From assembly GCA_006226595.1 (NCBI GenBank), contig SBGP01000082.1, forward strand, positions 124,001 to 188,000: a stretch of 64,000 bases of DNA, in the 5' to 3' direction. The stretch is from Deltaproteobacteria bacterium (GTDB taxonomy: Bacteria; Myxococcota_A; UBA796; GCA-2862545). The notes under the pieces were generated by a model. The model saw only the letters and a list, made by a program, of their open reading frames with translations. It searched no databases and was not told where the DNA came from. The position numbers and the translations under genes were made by a program. Positions 31,928-39,880 of the stretch are shown one piece after another (within the stretch, counting starts at the first letter, position 1; the number at the start of each line of letters is the position of its first letter).

Positions 31928-33489
31928 GCGCATCTCCGGCCCCCCACATCGGCGTGCGCATCGCCGTCGTGCTCGCCGCGGCCGCGACCCTGTCGATCCT
32001 CGCGCCGCCGGTGAACCTGCACTGGCTGCACTGGGTCGCGTACCTGCCCATGTTCTGGGCGCTTCGGGCCGAGACGCCCCGCGCGAACCGCTGGCTGGCG
32101 TTCCTGTACGGCACCTTCGGCGTCGGGCTGATCTTCCGGTGGATCATGGAGTCCATCCTCCACTTCAGCAACCTGCCCACGCCCGTCGCGTGGTTCACGC
32201 TCCTGCTGTTCTCGGTGGTGTTCGGACTCACCCACCTCGTGCTGTGGCCGAGTGTGCATCCGCTGCGCAAGTGGCTCGGCGACTGGTGGATGGTCGTGAT
32301 CCCGAGCCTGCAGGTCGGGCTCGAGCTGCTGTCGATGTACGTGTTCCTGTTTCCGTACAACCACGGCGTCAGCCAGTACCGCTTTCCTTACACGTGGCAG
32401 CTCGCGAGCGTCACCGGCGTGTGGGGGCTGACCTGGCTCGTGTTCTTCGTGAACTGCACCCTCGCCGAGGCCATGTACCGACGCCGCGAGGGCAACAAGG
32501 AGCTGCCGATCCCGTGGATGAGCGCCGCCGCGACCCTGCTCGCGCTGGTGATCGCCTTCGGTGCCTGGCGTTTCCACCGGCTCGAGAGCGAGCTGCAGGC
32601 CGCTCCCGAGATCAAGGTCGCGCAGATCCAGACCGACATCACGATGCAGCATCGGATGAGCGAGGGCCGCAAGAAGGCCTTCGACATCTGGGTCAGCGAG
32701 ACCGAGACGCTCATCGACCAGACCGAGCCAGGGGACGTCGACCTCGTGGTGTGGTCCGAGGGCTCGAGTCCGTACAACGTCCACGAAGGTCGCGCGAACC
32801 GCATCATCAGCGACCTCGCGTCGCGCGGCGGCTTCGAGCTCATCGTCGGCGGCGGCACCTTCGAGCGCGGCGCGACGCCCGACGACTACACCGCCTACAA
32901 CTCGCTGTACCTGTTCGGCCGCGAGGGCGACATCCTCGGGCGCTACGACAAGAACGTGCCCCTGCCCTTCGGCGAGTACCTGCCGCTGGCCAACGTGTTC
33001 CCGATCCTCCGCGAGTGGATCAAGGGTCCGGGCAACTTCCGGGCCGGTGAGGGCGCGGAGGTCGTCGTCGGCAAGACGATCCGCTACGCGCCGCCCATCT
33101 GCTACGAGGCGATCCTGCCGTACATGTGCGCGCGCTTCGACCGCCCGGACCTGTTCATCAACGTCACCAACGACGCGTGGTTCGGCGACACCGCAGCGCC
33201 CCACCAGCACGCCATGCTTGCCGCGGTGCGCTCCGTCGAGCTCGGCGTGCCCATGGTTCGCGCCGGCTACACCGGGATCTCGATGGTCATCGAGCCCCAC
33301 GGCGTCATCCACTCCGAGACCCGCCCGTTCGAGCGGGAAAACCGCGTGATCGGCGTGCGCATGAAGACCTTCCCGACGCTGTACTCCCGCCTGGGGGACT
33401 GGTTCGCGTGGCTCAGCGCCGTGGTCGCCGTGGCCGGAATCGTGATCGCGCGTCGAAGAAGTCTGGACACGGCGAAGGACGTCAGTTAG
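31924..33489 (+). CDS. lnt: Apolipoprotein N-acyltransferase
   Basis: The 521-residue protein has an N-terminal block of about six membrane helices, a C-terminal nitrilase domain and a final anchoring helix. The catalytic triad is visible: E279 in WSEGSS, K343 in YDKNVPLPFGEY and C393 in ICYEAILP, spaced as in the E. coli enzyme. Lnt adds the third acyl chain to lipoproteins in the inner membrane. This fits the many lipoproteins encoded nearby. It is coupled to the preceding crotonase gene and followed by a structured non-coding region. Confidence 0.94.
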   Translation: MSASPAPHIGVRIAVVLAAAATLSILAPPVNLHWLHWVAYLPMFWALRAETPRANRWLAFLYGTFGVGLIFRWIMESILHFSNLPTPVAWFTLLLFSVVFGLTHLVLWPSVHPLRKWLGDWWMVVIPSLQVGLELLSMYVFLFPYNHGVSQYRFPYTWQLASVTGVWGLTWLVFFVNCTLAEAMYRRREGNKELPIPWMSAAATLLALVIAFGAWRFHRLESELQAAPEIKVAQIQTDITMQHRMSEGRKKAFDIWVSETETLIDQTEPGDVDLVVWSEGSSPYNVHEGRANRIISDLASRGGFELIVGGGTFERGATPDDYTAYNSLYLFGREGDILGRYDKNVPLPFGEYLPLANVFPILREWIKGPGNFRAGEGAEVVVGKTIRYAPPICYEAILPYMCARFDRPDLFINVTNDAWFGDTAAPHQHAMLAAVRSVELGVPMVRAGYTGISMVIEPHGVIHSETRPFERENRVIGVRMKTFPTLYSRLGDWFAWLSAVVAVAGIVIARRRSLDTAKDVS

Positions 33490-33501
33490 TCTTGGAACAT
33501 C

Positions 33502-33687
33502 GCTGGTTCGCCAGCAAGCGGTCCATGGAGAAGACGGGGCCTTCGGGTCCTCTCCAACATCTCCACTCCCGCCCCCGTGTGTGGCCACTCTATGTAAAGA
33601 GAGGCGGCCATATGAGGAGCACGGTGGGCGGGAGCATGGACCCGCCGCCGCAAGGCGGTTTTTTTTTGCCCACCGCCTGCGGCGGTG
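33502..33687 (+). ncRNA. Structured RNA or leader with UUCG tetraloops and terminator
   Basis: Between lnt and the receiver gene the plus strand holds a run of hairpins: GCTGG-TTCG-CCAGC (33502-33515); TGGAG/CTCCA closing a GGGGCC-TTCG-GGTCCT stem (33526-33556); TGGCC/GGCCA with inner CTCT/AGAG (33582-33610); GGCGGG/CCCGCC (33627-33646); then CCGCC-GCAA-GGCGG followed by nine T (33645-33667); then CACCGCC-TGC-GGCGGTG (33671-33687). The fourth and fifth stems share bases, as in an antiterminator/terminator pair. No coding frame fits. It may be a small RNA or an attenuator. I do not recognise a known family. Confidence 0.55.
33645..33667 (+). terminator. Rho-independent terminator with GCAA loop and nine-T tail
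   Basis: The CCGCC stem, GCAA tetraloop, GGCGG stem and uninterrupted T9 form a canonical intrinsic terminator. It ends either the lnt transcript or the structured RNA upstream of it. The left arm also pairs with GGCGGG at 33627-33632, so termination could be conditional. Confidence 0.85.
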
Positions 33688-33857
33688 TGGCGTCGTGCCG
33701 TTCTAGCAAAGCCGGCGACGCGCGCCCGGCAGGTGTGAGGTGGCGGAACCGCAGCCCTCTTCCACGGCGTGTCCGCGACGGCCCACGGCGTCCCCATGCC
33801 CGCGCATCCGACGGTCTGGTGCCTGAACGCGGTGTCCGCGATGGGTATGCTCCCCCC

Positions 33858-34217
33858 GTGAGTACGATCCTGCTGGTCGAAGACGACGTGGACCTTGCCG
33901 AGATCTGGGCCGAGCTGCTCGAGATCCAGGGCCACGACGTGCGTGTCGCGCGGACGGTCTCCATGGCCCGAGGCCTGGACGTGCACGACGTCGACGTGGC
34001 GGTGATCGACTGGACGCTGCCCGACGGCTCGGGTGCCGAGGTGATCGCGAACATGCGGCAACGCGGCTTCGACGCCAAGCTCGTGATCACCACGGGGCAT
34101 GGCGGAGACGAAGTGCCAGAGGGCACTTCCGGCGCGGACGTCGTGATGCGCAAGCCCTTTCGGGTCCGTGAACTACGCCAGGTGATCGGGGATTTGACAA
34201 GTTCCCAGGCCGATTAG
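33858..34217 (+). CDS. Single-domain response regulator (receiver only)
   Basis: GTG 33858 opens a 119-residue receiver domain: TILLVEDDVDLAEIWAELLE, phosphoacceptor D51 in VIDWTLPDGSG, TTGHGG, and K99 in VMRKPF. There is no output domain, so it would act as a CheY/Spo0F-type phosphorelay or by protein contact. No histidine kinase is adjacent. The ribosome binding site is weak. It is flanked on both sides by structured non-coding DNA, which suggests post-transcriptional control. Confidence 0.88.
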   Translation: MSTILLVEDDVDLAEIWAELLEIQGHDVRVARTVSMARGLDVHDVDVAVIDWTLPDGSGAEVIANMRQRGFDAKLVITTGHGGDEVPEGTSGADVVMRKPFRVRELRQVIGDLTSSQAD

Positions 34218-34286
34218 GATCCCCATCAGCAGCGGATCGTGGCACCCGTGTCGCGCAACTGGCACCGGGACCCGACAAAAAGTGTT

Positions 34287-34446
34287 GATGCGAAGGTCGG
34301 TAGCCCCGCATACTAAAAACCTGTAGCGGAAGATTCTTCTTCCGTCGCAACCCGAGAACAGCCCCCTTCGCCGGTGCCATCACGCAAAGCTTTTGCGTCT
34401 CCTCCATCTCTTGCGGTGGCAACTGCGCGAAGGGGGCTTTCGGGTT
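34287..34446 (+). ncRNA. Long structured RNA element downstream of the receiver gene
   Basis: Several stems are visible: ATGCG/CGCAT (34288-34292 with 34307-34311); CGGAAGA-TTCT-TCTTCCG (34327-34344); then an extended helix. That helix consists of AACCCGA/TCGGGTT (34349-34355 with 34440-34446), an internal loop, a perfect 12-bp stem AGCCCCCTTCGC/GCGAAGGGGGCT (34360-34371 with 34427-34438), TGCCA/TGGCA, and a terminal ACGCAAA-GCT-TTTGCGT hairpin (34382-34398). No gene is present. It could be a cis leader for the gene at 34532 or a stable small RNA. I do not recognise a known riboswitch. Confidence 0.55.
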
Positions 34447-34531
34447 CGCAGACGACCTTCGCCGAGCATGGTGAGGGGTTCGCTGCGTCCGACGCGCCCG
34501 ACCTGGTGGCCGACGACGCCGAGGGGTCCGG

Positions 34532-35134
34532 GTGCTGAACGAGCTGTTGAAGGGCAAGTCTCCGCGGGACTTCTCCGCCTACGATCTGGCCTCCAAGGCG
34601 CACTTCCGCAGTTCCCGCAAGCAGCCCCTCGAGGCGGCCGTCCTGTTCGACGCCGCCGCCGTCCGCGCCCAGGAGGAGTTCGACGCTGGCTCCGAGAAGC
34701 GCAACGAGGCCGGCGTGCGCATCAACCAGTCCCTGAACCACCGCGCCCGTGCCGGATTCGCGTTCTACAAGGCTGGTGAAGTCGCACGGGCACTGCCGAT
34801 GTTCGAGGTGTGCGTCGCCGCGGACTGGCTGGCGGCGGGCCTGAACCACGACCTGCACACCGTCGCCATGTGCTGGGCCTACCTCGTCCGCGAGCGGGCC
34901 CGCGAAGGACGCGAGGCCTTCGAGGCCGCCTTCGCCGAGGCCGTGGCCGCCTGCCACACCGTCGGTGCCGAGTTTCCCTGGGCGCACCCCACCCGCAAGG
35001 AGATGGCCGAGCTCGCGCGCACCCACGGCAACGAGGCGCTGGCCCAGGCCATCGTCGCCCCCCTGCGCACGACGCGCCCCATGAAGCGCGACCTTCGCAC
35101 CTGGCTGAAGGACTTCGACGCCGACGCTCCCTGA
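34532..35134 (+). CDS. Hypothetical helical protein, TPR-like
   Basis: GTG 34532 follows GAGGGGTCCGG. The 200-residue soluble protein is almost entirely helical. Repeated aromatic/Ala patterns such as HRARAGFAFYKAGEVARALPMFEVCVAADW and AFEAAFAEAVAACHTVGAEF resemble tetratricopeptide-type hairpins. No catalytic motif or signal peptide is seen. The structured element at 34287-34446 may be in its 5' leader. mtnA follows 48 bp later with its own ribosome binding site. Confidence 0.7.
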   Translation: MLNELLKGKSPRDFSAYDLASKAHFRSSRKQPLEAAVLFDAAAVRAQEEFDAGSEKRNEAGVRINQSLNHRARAGFAFYKAGEVARALPMFEVCVAADWLAAGLNHDLHTVAMCWAYLVRERAREGREAFEAAFAEAVAACHTVGAEFPWAHPTRKEMAELARTHGNEALAQAIVAPLRTTRPMKRDLRTWLKDFDADAP

Positions 35135-35181
35135 CCCGTGGCCCCTGCCGGGGTAGAGGCTGTGCCTGACCGGAGGACGCG

Positions 35182-36141
35182 ATGGGCGTGGACGCCATTC
35201 GCTTCGTGGACGGAGCCCTCGAGCTGATCGATCAGCGGGTGCTGCCTCACGAGGAAACCTGGATTCGATGCACGAACGCGACCGAGACCGCCGACGCCAT
35301 CCGCGACATGGTCGTCCGCGGCGCGCCGGCCATCGGCATCACCGCCGCCTACGGCTACGCACTCGAGGTCATGGCGGGCGGCGATCGCGCCGCCGCGCAC
35401 GAGGTGCTCTACGCCGCTCGGCCCACTGCCGTGAACCTGCGCTGGGCCCTCGAAGAGCTCGCCGAGGTCCCGACCGACGCGCTGCTCGACGCCGCGAAGC
35501 GCATGCACGCCGAGGACATCGCGATCAACCAGGCCATGGGCGGCCACGGCGCGGCCCTGCTCCCGAAGGGGGCGCAGCTCTACCACCACTGCAACACGGG
35601 CGCGCTGGCGACCGGCGGCTGGGGCACCGCACTCGGCATCGTGCGCTCCGCGGCCGCCGCGGATCCGAGCGTGCACGTGTGGGTCGGCGAGACCCGCCCG
35701 TACCTGCAGGGAGCGCGCCTCACGGCCTGGGAGCTGCTCCAGGAGGGCATCGACTGCACCCTCGTCGCCGACAGCGTCGCCGCGACGCTGATGGCCGCCG
35801 GCAAGGTCGACGCGGTGCTCGTCGGCTGTGACCGTGTCGCGGCCAATGGCGACGTCGCGAACAAGGTGGGCACGCTGATGCTCGCCGTGCTCGCGAAGCG
35901 CTACGACGTGCCCGTGTACGTCGGCATGCCGATGTCCACGCTCGACACTCGCTGCCCGACGGGCGCCGACATCCCGATCGAGGAGCGCGACGCGAGCGAG
36001 GTCCGCGGTCACCGCGGCGTCGAGTGGGCGGCGGACGTGCCCGTCTACAACCCGGCCTTCGACGTCACGCCCGCCGAGCTCATCGCCGGCTGGGTCACCG
36101 AGAACGGCCTGTGGTGGCCGCCGGGACACGCCAGGTCCTGA
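35182..36141 (+). CDS. mtnA: S-methyl-5-thioribose-1-phosphate isomerase
   Basis: The 319-residue product matches MtnA: MVVRGAPAIGITAAYGYAL, LYHHCNTGALATGGWGTALG (catalytic Cys region), VGETRPYLQGARLTAWEL, and VGCDRVAANGDVANKVGT with the catalytic Asp. It isomerises methylthioribose-1-phosphate to methylthioribulose-1-phosphate in methionine salvage. The GGAGGACGCG leader supports ATG 35182. No other salvage gene is adjacent. Confidence 0.96.
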   Translation: MGVDAIRFVDGALELIDQRVLPHEETWIRCTNATETADAIRDMVVRGAPAIGITAAYGYALEVMAGGDRAAAHEVLYAARPTAVNLRWALEELAEVPTDALLDAAKRMHAEDIAINQAMGGHGAALLPKGAQLYHHCNTGALATGGWGTALGIVRSAAAADPSVHVWVGETRPYLQGARLTAWELLQEGIDCTLVADSVAATLMAAGKVDAVLVGCDRVAANGDVANKVGTLMLAVLAKRYDVPVYVGMPMSTLDTRCPTGADIPIEERDASEVRGHRGVEWAADVPVYNPAFDVTPAELIAGWVTENGLWWPPGHARS

Positions 36142-36147
36142 CGCGGG

Positions 36148-36285
36148 TCAGCGCGCCTCGGCGGTCAGCTCGACCGACGGGGCCGGGACGGCGCGAAGCC
36201 CCTCGTGCATACGCTGCTGCGTGAGCTGGGCGACGCCGAAGCCGACGGTGAAGATCAGGATGCGGAGGAGGTTGTCGCGAAGCAT
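36148..36285 (-). CDS. Possible 45-residue single-pass membrane protein
   Basis: ATG 36285, preceded by GAAGGGAAC, opens a 45-codon frame: MLRDNLLRILIFTVGFGVAQ then a polar tail ending ELTAEAR. It has one hydrophobic segment flanked by Arg, as in small membrane proteins or assembly factors. It is convergent with mtnA, 6 bp from its stop. With so short a frame, coding status is uncertain. Confidence 0.4.
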   Translation of the reverse strand: MLRDNLLRILIFTVGFGVAQLTQQRMHEGLRAVPAPSVELTAEAR

Positions 36286-36396
36286 GTTCCCTTCTCGCAC
36301 GCGGGCACGCGCGCGACGATTACCGACCATGACGCCACCGATGACTCGCGGACCAAGAGGACGTTTTCTGGCTCCCGCCGCTGGTAGCCTCCCGGC

Positions 36397-37680
36397 ATGA
36401 GCAACGACCGCCGCCGCTTCCAGCGCGAGTTCTTCCGAGCCCTGGCCGACCGCCCGCTCGATCTGATGAACCCCGACCATGCCGCCCTCTACGAGCCGCT
36501 ACACGAGCTCGACGACGATCCGGTGGTGCGCCTGCACGACACCATCGACTTCTCCGCCGAAGAGAGCGTGCAGATCGTCGCGGGCTTCCGCGGCACGGGC
36601 AAGACCACCGAGTTCTCCCGCCTCGAGAAGATGCTGTGGGAGTCGGACTACTTCGTGGTTCGCGTGGATCTCGACGAGTACCTCGACCTGCACTCCCCCG
36701 TGCACATCACCGAGTTCCTGCTCGTGCTCTCCGGCGCGATCAACGAGCGTATGTCGGACGAGAAGCTGCTCGGAAAGGGCAACGCGCCGAGCTTCTGGGA
36801 GCGCGTGACAGGCCTGCTCGGCAGCGAGGTGCGCCTGTCCGACCTCGAGACCAGCGTCGGCCCCTTCGGCATGCGCCTCGGCCTCAAGGTCGAGTCGAGC
36901 GTGCGCGAGCGCGTGCGCGGGGCACTCCAGGGTCAGCTTCCGCGGCTGGTCCACGAGGTGCGCACCCATCACGAGACCCTGCTCAAGGCGCTGCGCGAGC
37001 GGTGGCAGGACGATGCCCGGCTGGTGGTCATCGTCGACTCCCTCGAGCACATCCGCGGCCAGGGTAGCCAGACCGAGGTCTTCCGCGCGATTCAGGACCT
37101 CTTCTTCGGACACGCGCGCGACCTGCAGCTACCGGGCACGCACATGGTGCTCTCCGTGCCCGCCTCCCTTGCGCTGCAAGCCGACAACCTCGCCGCGCAG
37201 TTCTCGAACGGTGCGGTCCAGGCGTGGTCCTCGTGTCGCGTGCGGCACCGAGACGGCACGCCGGATACCGACACCATCGAGCGCCTCACCCACCTCGTCG
37301 AGCGGCGTGGAGACTGGCGCAAGCTGCTCTCCCCCGACCAGATGCAGGAGCTCGTGCTCGCGAGCGGCGGCTACCTCCGCGATCTGCTGAACATGATGGT
37401 CGAGGCCATCCACCTGTACGGCCAGAACGTGCCCGAAGCCGAGCGGCTCGAGCGCCTCGTCGCAACCCAGTCCCGGGCCTACTCGCCGCTGTACGCCGAC
37501 CACATCCGCGTGCTCAAGGCCGTGGCCGAGCACCGCTCGCTGCGCGCCGTCGAGCTCGAAGACCAGGAGCTGGTGGTGCGCTTCCTCGACTCGCACCTGG
37601 TGCTCTGCTACCTCGACGACGACTTCTGGTACGACGTGCACCCGCTGGTCCGGGACCGGGTACTCAGCCCAGATGCTTGA
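36397..37680 (+). CDS. P-loop ATPase of AAA/STAND type
   Basis: The 427-residue cytoplasmic protein has Walker A GFRGTGKTTEF (K69) and Walker B LVVIVDSLEHI (D214). The rest of the ATPase core shows LSVPASLALQA and a C-terminal winged-helix-like segment (HIRVLKAVAEHRSLRAVE). It has no recognisable effector or repeat domain at either end, unlike full STAND proteins. A standalone signalling ATPase or part of a split system is possible. The last 17 bp overlap the convergent AlkD gene. Confidence 0.78.
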   Translation: MSNDRRRFQREFFRALADRPLDLMNPDHAALYEPLHELDDDPVVRLHDTIDFSAEESVQIVAGFRGTGKTTEFSRLEKMLWESDYFVVRVDLDEYLDLHSPVHITEFLLVLSGAINERMSDEKLLGKGNAPSFWERVTGLLGSEVRLSDLETSVGPFGMRLGLKVESSVRERVRGALQGQLPRLVHEVRTHHETLLKALRERWQDDARLVVIVDSLEHIRGQGSQTEVFRAIQDLFFGHARDLQLPGTHMVLSVPASLALQADNLAAQFSNGAVQAWSSCRVRHRDGTPDTDTIERLTHLVERRGDWRKLLSPDQMQELVLASGGYLRDLLNMMVEAIHLYGQNVPEAERLERLVATQSRAYSPLYADHIRVLKAVAEHRSLRAVELEDQELVVRFLDSHLVLCYLDDDFWYDVHPLVRDRVLSPDA

Positions 37681-38341
37681 GCGCCTCGCGGCGTGACAAG
37701 CCCGAGAGCCGGTCGCCCATGCGGTCGACGAAGGCCCGCACCGCATCGGGCTCGGTGCGCCCGTACTGACGCAGCGCCCAGCCAATGGCCTTGCGCATGA
37801 AGAACTCCTTCTCGTGGGCGCGGGCCTCGCAGTAGGCAAACAGCCGAACCTGGTCGGTGTCCGTCTTGTGGCGCAGCTGGCCGATCACCGCGATGCGGCG
37901 AACCCACAGGTCCTCGTCCGAGATCCACGCGTCGGCTTGCGGCGACACCGCCTCCCGCTCGCGCAGCCACACCTCGCCGACCAGATGCACCGCCGTCTCG
38001 TCGACCAGGTCCCACCATGCCCCGTCACGCACGATGTCGAGGTACAGCGGCAGCGCATCGAGACCGATGAACGACTTGTGGGTTCGTGCCCAGGCGAGGG
38101 CCACGTACTTCTCTTCGCGGTGAGGCTGCTCCCACAGCGCCCGCACGCCGGTCGCGTACTCCGCGGCGCTCCTGGGGCGGTGCCCACGCGCCAGGCGAAA
38201 CACATCGCGCAGTGCCGGCCGCTTCACCCCGTAGAACGGCATGTCCGTCTTCAGGTAGGCCTGCATCGCGGCCACGTTGGCGGGCTCCGCGCGGGCTTCG
38301 AGCGCGTCGCGAACCTCCGCGACCAGGGTCGCCGCTTGCAT
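37664..38341 (-). CDS. DNA alkylation repair protein, AlkD type
   Basis: ATG 38341 follows GAGGAGGGGAGCG. The 225-residue HEAT-like repeat protein has AlkD features: MPFYGVKRPALRDVFRLA near the start, WDLVDETAVHLVG, WISDEDLWVRRIAVIGQL (the conserved Trp-x-Arg-Arg element that packs against DNA), and FFMRKAIGWALRQYGRTEPDAV. AlkD glycosylases remove positively charged alkyl bases such as 3-methyladenine and 7-methylguanine without base flipping. With the photolyase at 6349 it is the second DNA repair gene here. Confidence 0.92.
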   Translation of the reverse strand: MQAATLVAEVRDALEARAEPANVAAMQAYLKTDMPFYGVKRPALRDVFRLARGHRPRSAAEYATGVRALWEQPHREEKYVALAWARTHKSFIGLDALPLYLDIVRDGAWWDLVDETAVHLVGEVWLREREAVSPQADAWISDEDLWVRRIAVIGQLRHKTDTDQVRLFAYCEARAHEKEFFMRKAIGWALRQYGRTEPDAVRAFVDRMGDRLSGLSRREALKHLG

Positions 38342-38401
38342 CGCTCCCCTCCTCACACAAGCCTACCTTGCGGCTCGCCGGAGGTTGGCTAGACCGGAGC
38401 G

Positions 38402-39436
38402 ATGCTACTTCCCGACGGCCGCACCGCCACCATCCGCCCCGTGGTGTTCAAGGACTCCGAGGCGCTCAACCGCGTCGAGGCAGCGATCGTGCGCGCCGGA
38501 GACGGCGTCGTCATCGGTCCGGACGAGATCCGCGACGTGCGCAGCACCATGGACCGGGTCGGCGCCTTCCTCGATGCCGGCGATCTGCTGCTCGTCGCCG
38601 AGGTCGACGGCGTGATCGTCGGCTCGATCGACGTGCGCCGCATCCCCCTGCTCGGGCTGCGCCACAACGGCGACCTCACGATGGGTCTCGTCCCCGAAGT
38701 CCAGGGCCTGGGGCTCGGCCGAGCCCTGCTCCACGAGGCACTGCTGTGGTGCCGTCGCGAGGGCGTGACGCGGGTGCAGCTCGCCTGCCTCGCCGACAAC
38801 CCGCGCGCCCTGCGACTGTACGAGGGTGCCGGCTTCCAGACCGTCCACGTCCGCGAGGCCTTCCTGCGCTGGCCCGACGGACGCGAGATCGACGACGTGA
38901 TGATGGAGCTGCGCCTGGACACGCCGCTCGTCGTGTGTCGACCCTCACGGACAGCGGATGCAGCGCGCATCCATGCCATTCACGCCGCTGCCTTCCCGAC
39001 CGACGCCGAGGCCCGGCTCGTCGATGCCCTGGTCGCCGACGGCGCCGACGAGCTCTCCCGCGTGCTCACCGTCGACGGCGAGGTCGTCGCTCACGCCCTG
39101 TTCACCGCGCTCACCCACGAGCCGACCGAGGGTGCGCCGGTCGAGGGCATCCTCGGGCTCGCGCCCATCGCCGTCGATCCCGCGCATCAGCGACGCGGAC
39201 ACGGCTCGCGGCTGATCCGCGACTGCCTCGCAGCCCTCGCCCGTCGCGACGTGCCCGCTGTGGCCCTGCTCGGGGACCCCGCCTACTACCCGCGCTTCGG
39301 CTTCACACCGGCAGCCGACCGCGGCATCCGCTGGACCCACGACGTGGACCCCGCCGCGTTCATGGTCCTCGAGCTCGCCGAGGGCAGCCTCGCCCCCGGG
39401 CTGCTTCGCTACCACCGCCTGATCGAGGGCCTGTAG
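38402..39436 (+). CDS. Tandem GNAT acetyltransferase fusion
   Basis: The 344-residue protein joins two GNAT domains. The first (about residues 8-172) has GLVPEVQGLGLGRALLHEAL (acetyl-CoA pyrophosphate loop) and NPRALRLYEGAGFQ. The second (about 178-344) has LGLAPIAVDPAHQRRGHGSRL, LGDPAYYPRFGFTPA and the YhbS-like end. Each loop follows the Q/RxxGxG/A rule, so both may be active. An ElaA-type GNAT follows directly at 39437, giving three acetyltransferase modules in a row. Substrates are unknown. Confidence 0.88.
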   Translation: MLLPDGRTATIRPVVFKDSEALNRVEAAIVRAGDGVVIGPDEIRDVRSTMDRVGAFLDAGDLLLVAEVDGVIVGSIDVRRIPLLGLRHNGDLTMGLVPEVQGLGLGRALLHEALLWCRREGVTRVQLACLADNPRALRLYEGAGFQTVHVREAFLRWPDGREIDDVMMELRLDTPLVVCRPSRTADAARIHAIHAAAFPTDAEARLVDALVADGADELSRVLTVDGEVVAHALFTALTHEPTEGAPVEGILGLAPIAVDPAHQRRGHGSRLIRDCLAALARRDVPAVALLGDPAYYPRFGFTPAADRGIRWTHDVDPAAFMVLELAEGSLAPGLLRYHRLIEGL

Positions 39437-39880
39437 ATGATCGCGTGGCACTGGCTGACCTTCGAGGAGCTCGGCGTACACCGCTTGTATGCCGTGCTCG
39501 CCCTGCGGCAGGCCGTGTTCGTCGTCGAGCAGGAGTGCGCCTACCTCGACGCCGACGGCGACGACGCCGACGCCATGCACCTGCTCGGGGAGCTCGATGG
39601 CGAGCTGGTCGCGTATGTGCGCGCCTTCGCGCCCGGTCGTGTGTACGACGAGGCGTGCATCGGACGCGTGATCACCGCGGAGCGCATCCGCGGCACGGGA
39701 CAGGGCCGACCGCTCATGCTCGAGGCCATTCGCCAGGTCGAGGCGACCTGGGGTCCGGGCCCGATCAAGCTCTCCGCGCAGTCCCACCTGCGGGCGTACT
39801 ACGAGAGCCTGGGCTTCGCCGTGTGCGGCGAGGGCTACCTCGAAGATGGCATCCCTCACCTGCCGATGCGCCGGGCCTGA
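39437..39880 (+). CDS. ElaA-family GNAT acetyltransferase
   Basis: The gene begins at the base after the preceding stop. The 147-residue protein matches ElaA: WHWLTFEELGVHRLYAVLALRQAVFVVEQECAYLDADG at the N-terminus, IGRVITAERIRGTGQGRPLM (acetyl-CoA loop) and LRAYYESLGFAVCGEGYLEDGIPH at the C-terminus. ElaA proteins are N-acetyltransferases of uncertain substrate. The immediate spacing implies co-translation with the tandem GNAT. Confidence 0.92.
   Translation: MIAWHWLTFEELGVHRLYAVLALRQAVFVVEQECAYLDADGDDADAMHLLGELDGELVAYVRAFAPGRVYDEACIGRVITAERIRGTGQGRPLMLEAIRQVEATWGPGPIKLSAQSHLRAYYESLGFAVCGEGYLEDGIPHLPMRRA

Noticed and set aside
34381-34446. c-di-GMP (GEMM) riboswitch suggested by an ACGCAAAGC segment
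   Set aside because: The second conserved GEMM strand and the tetraloop-receptor layout are missing, and the segment is simply one arm of a 7-bp hairpin.
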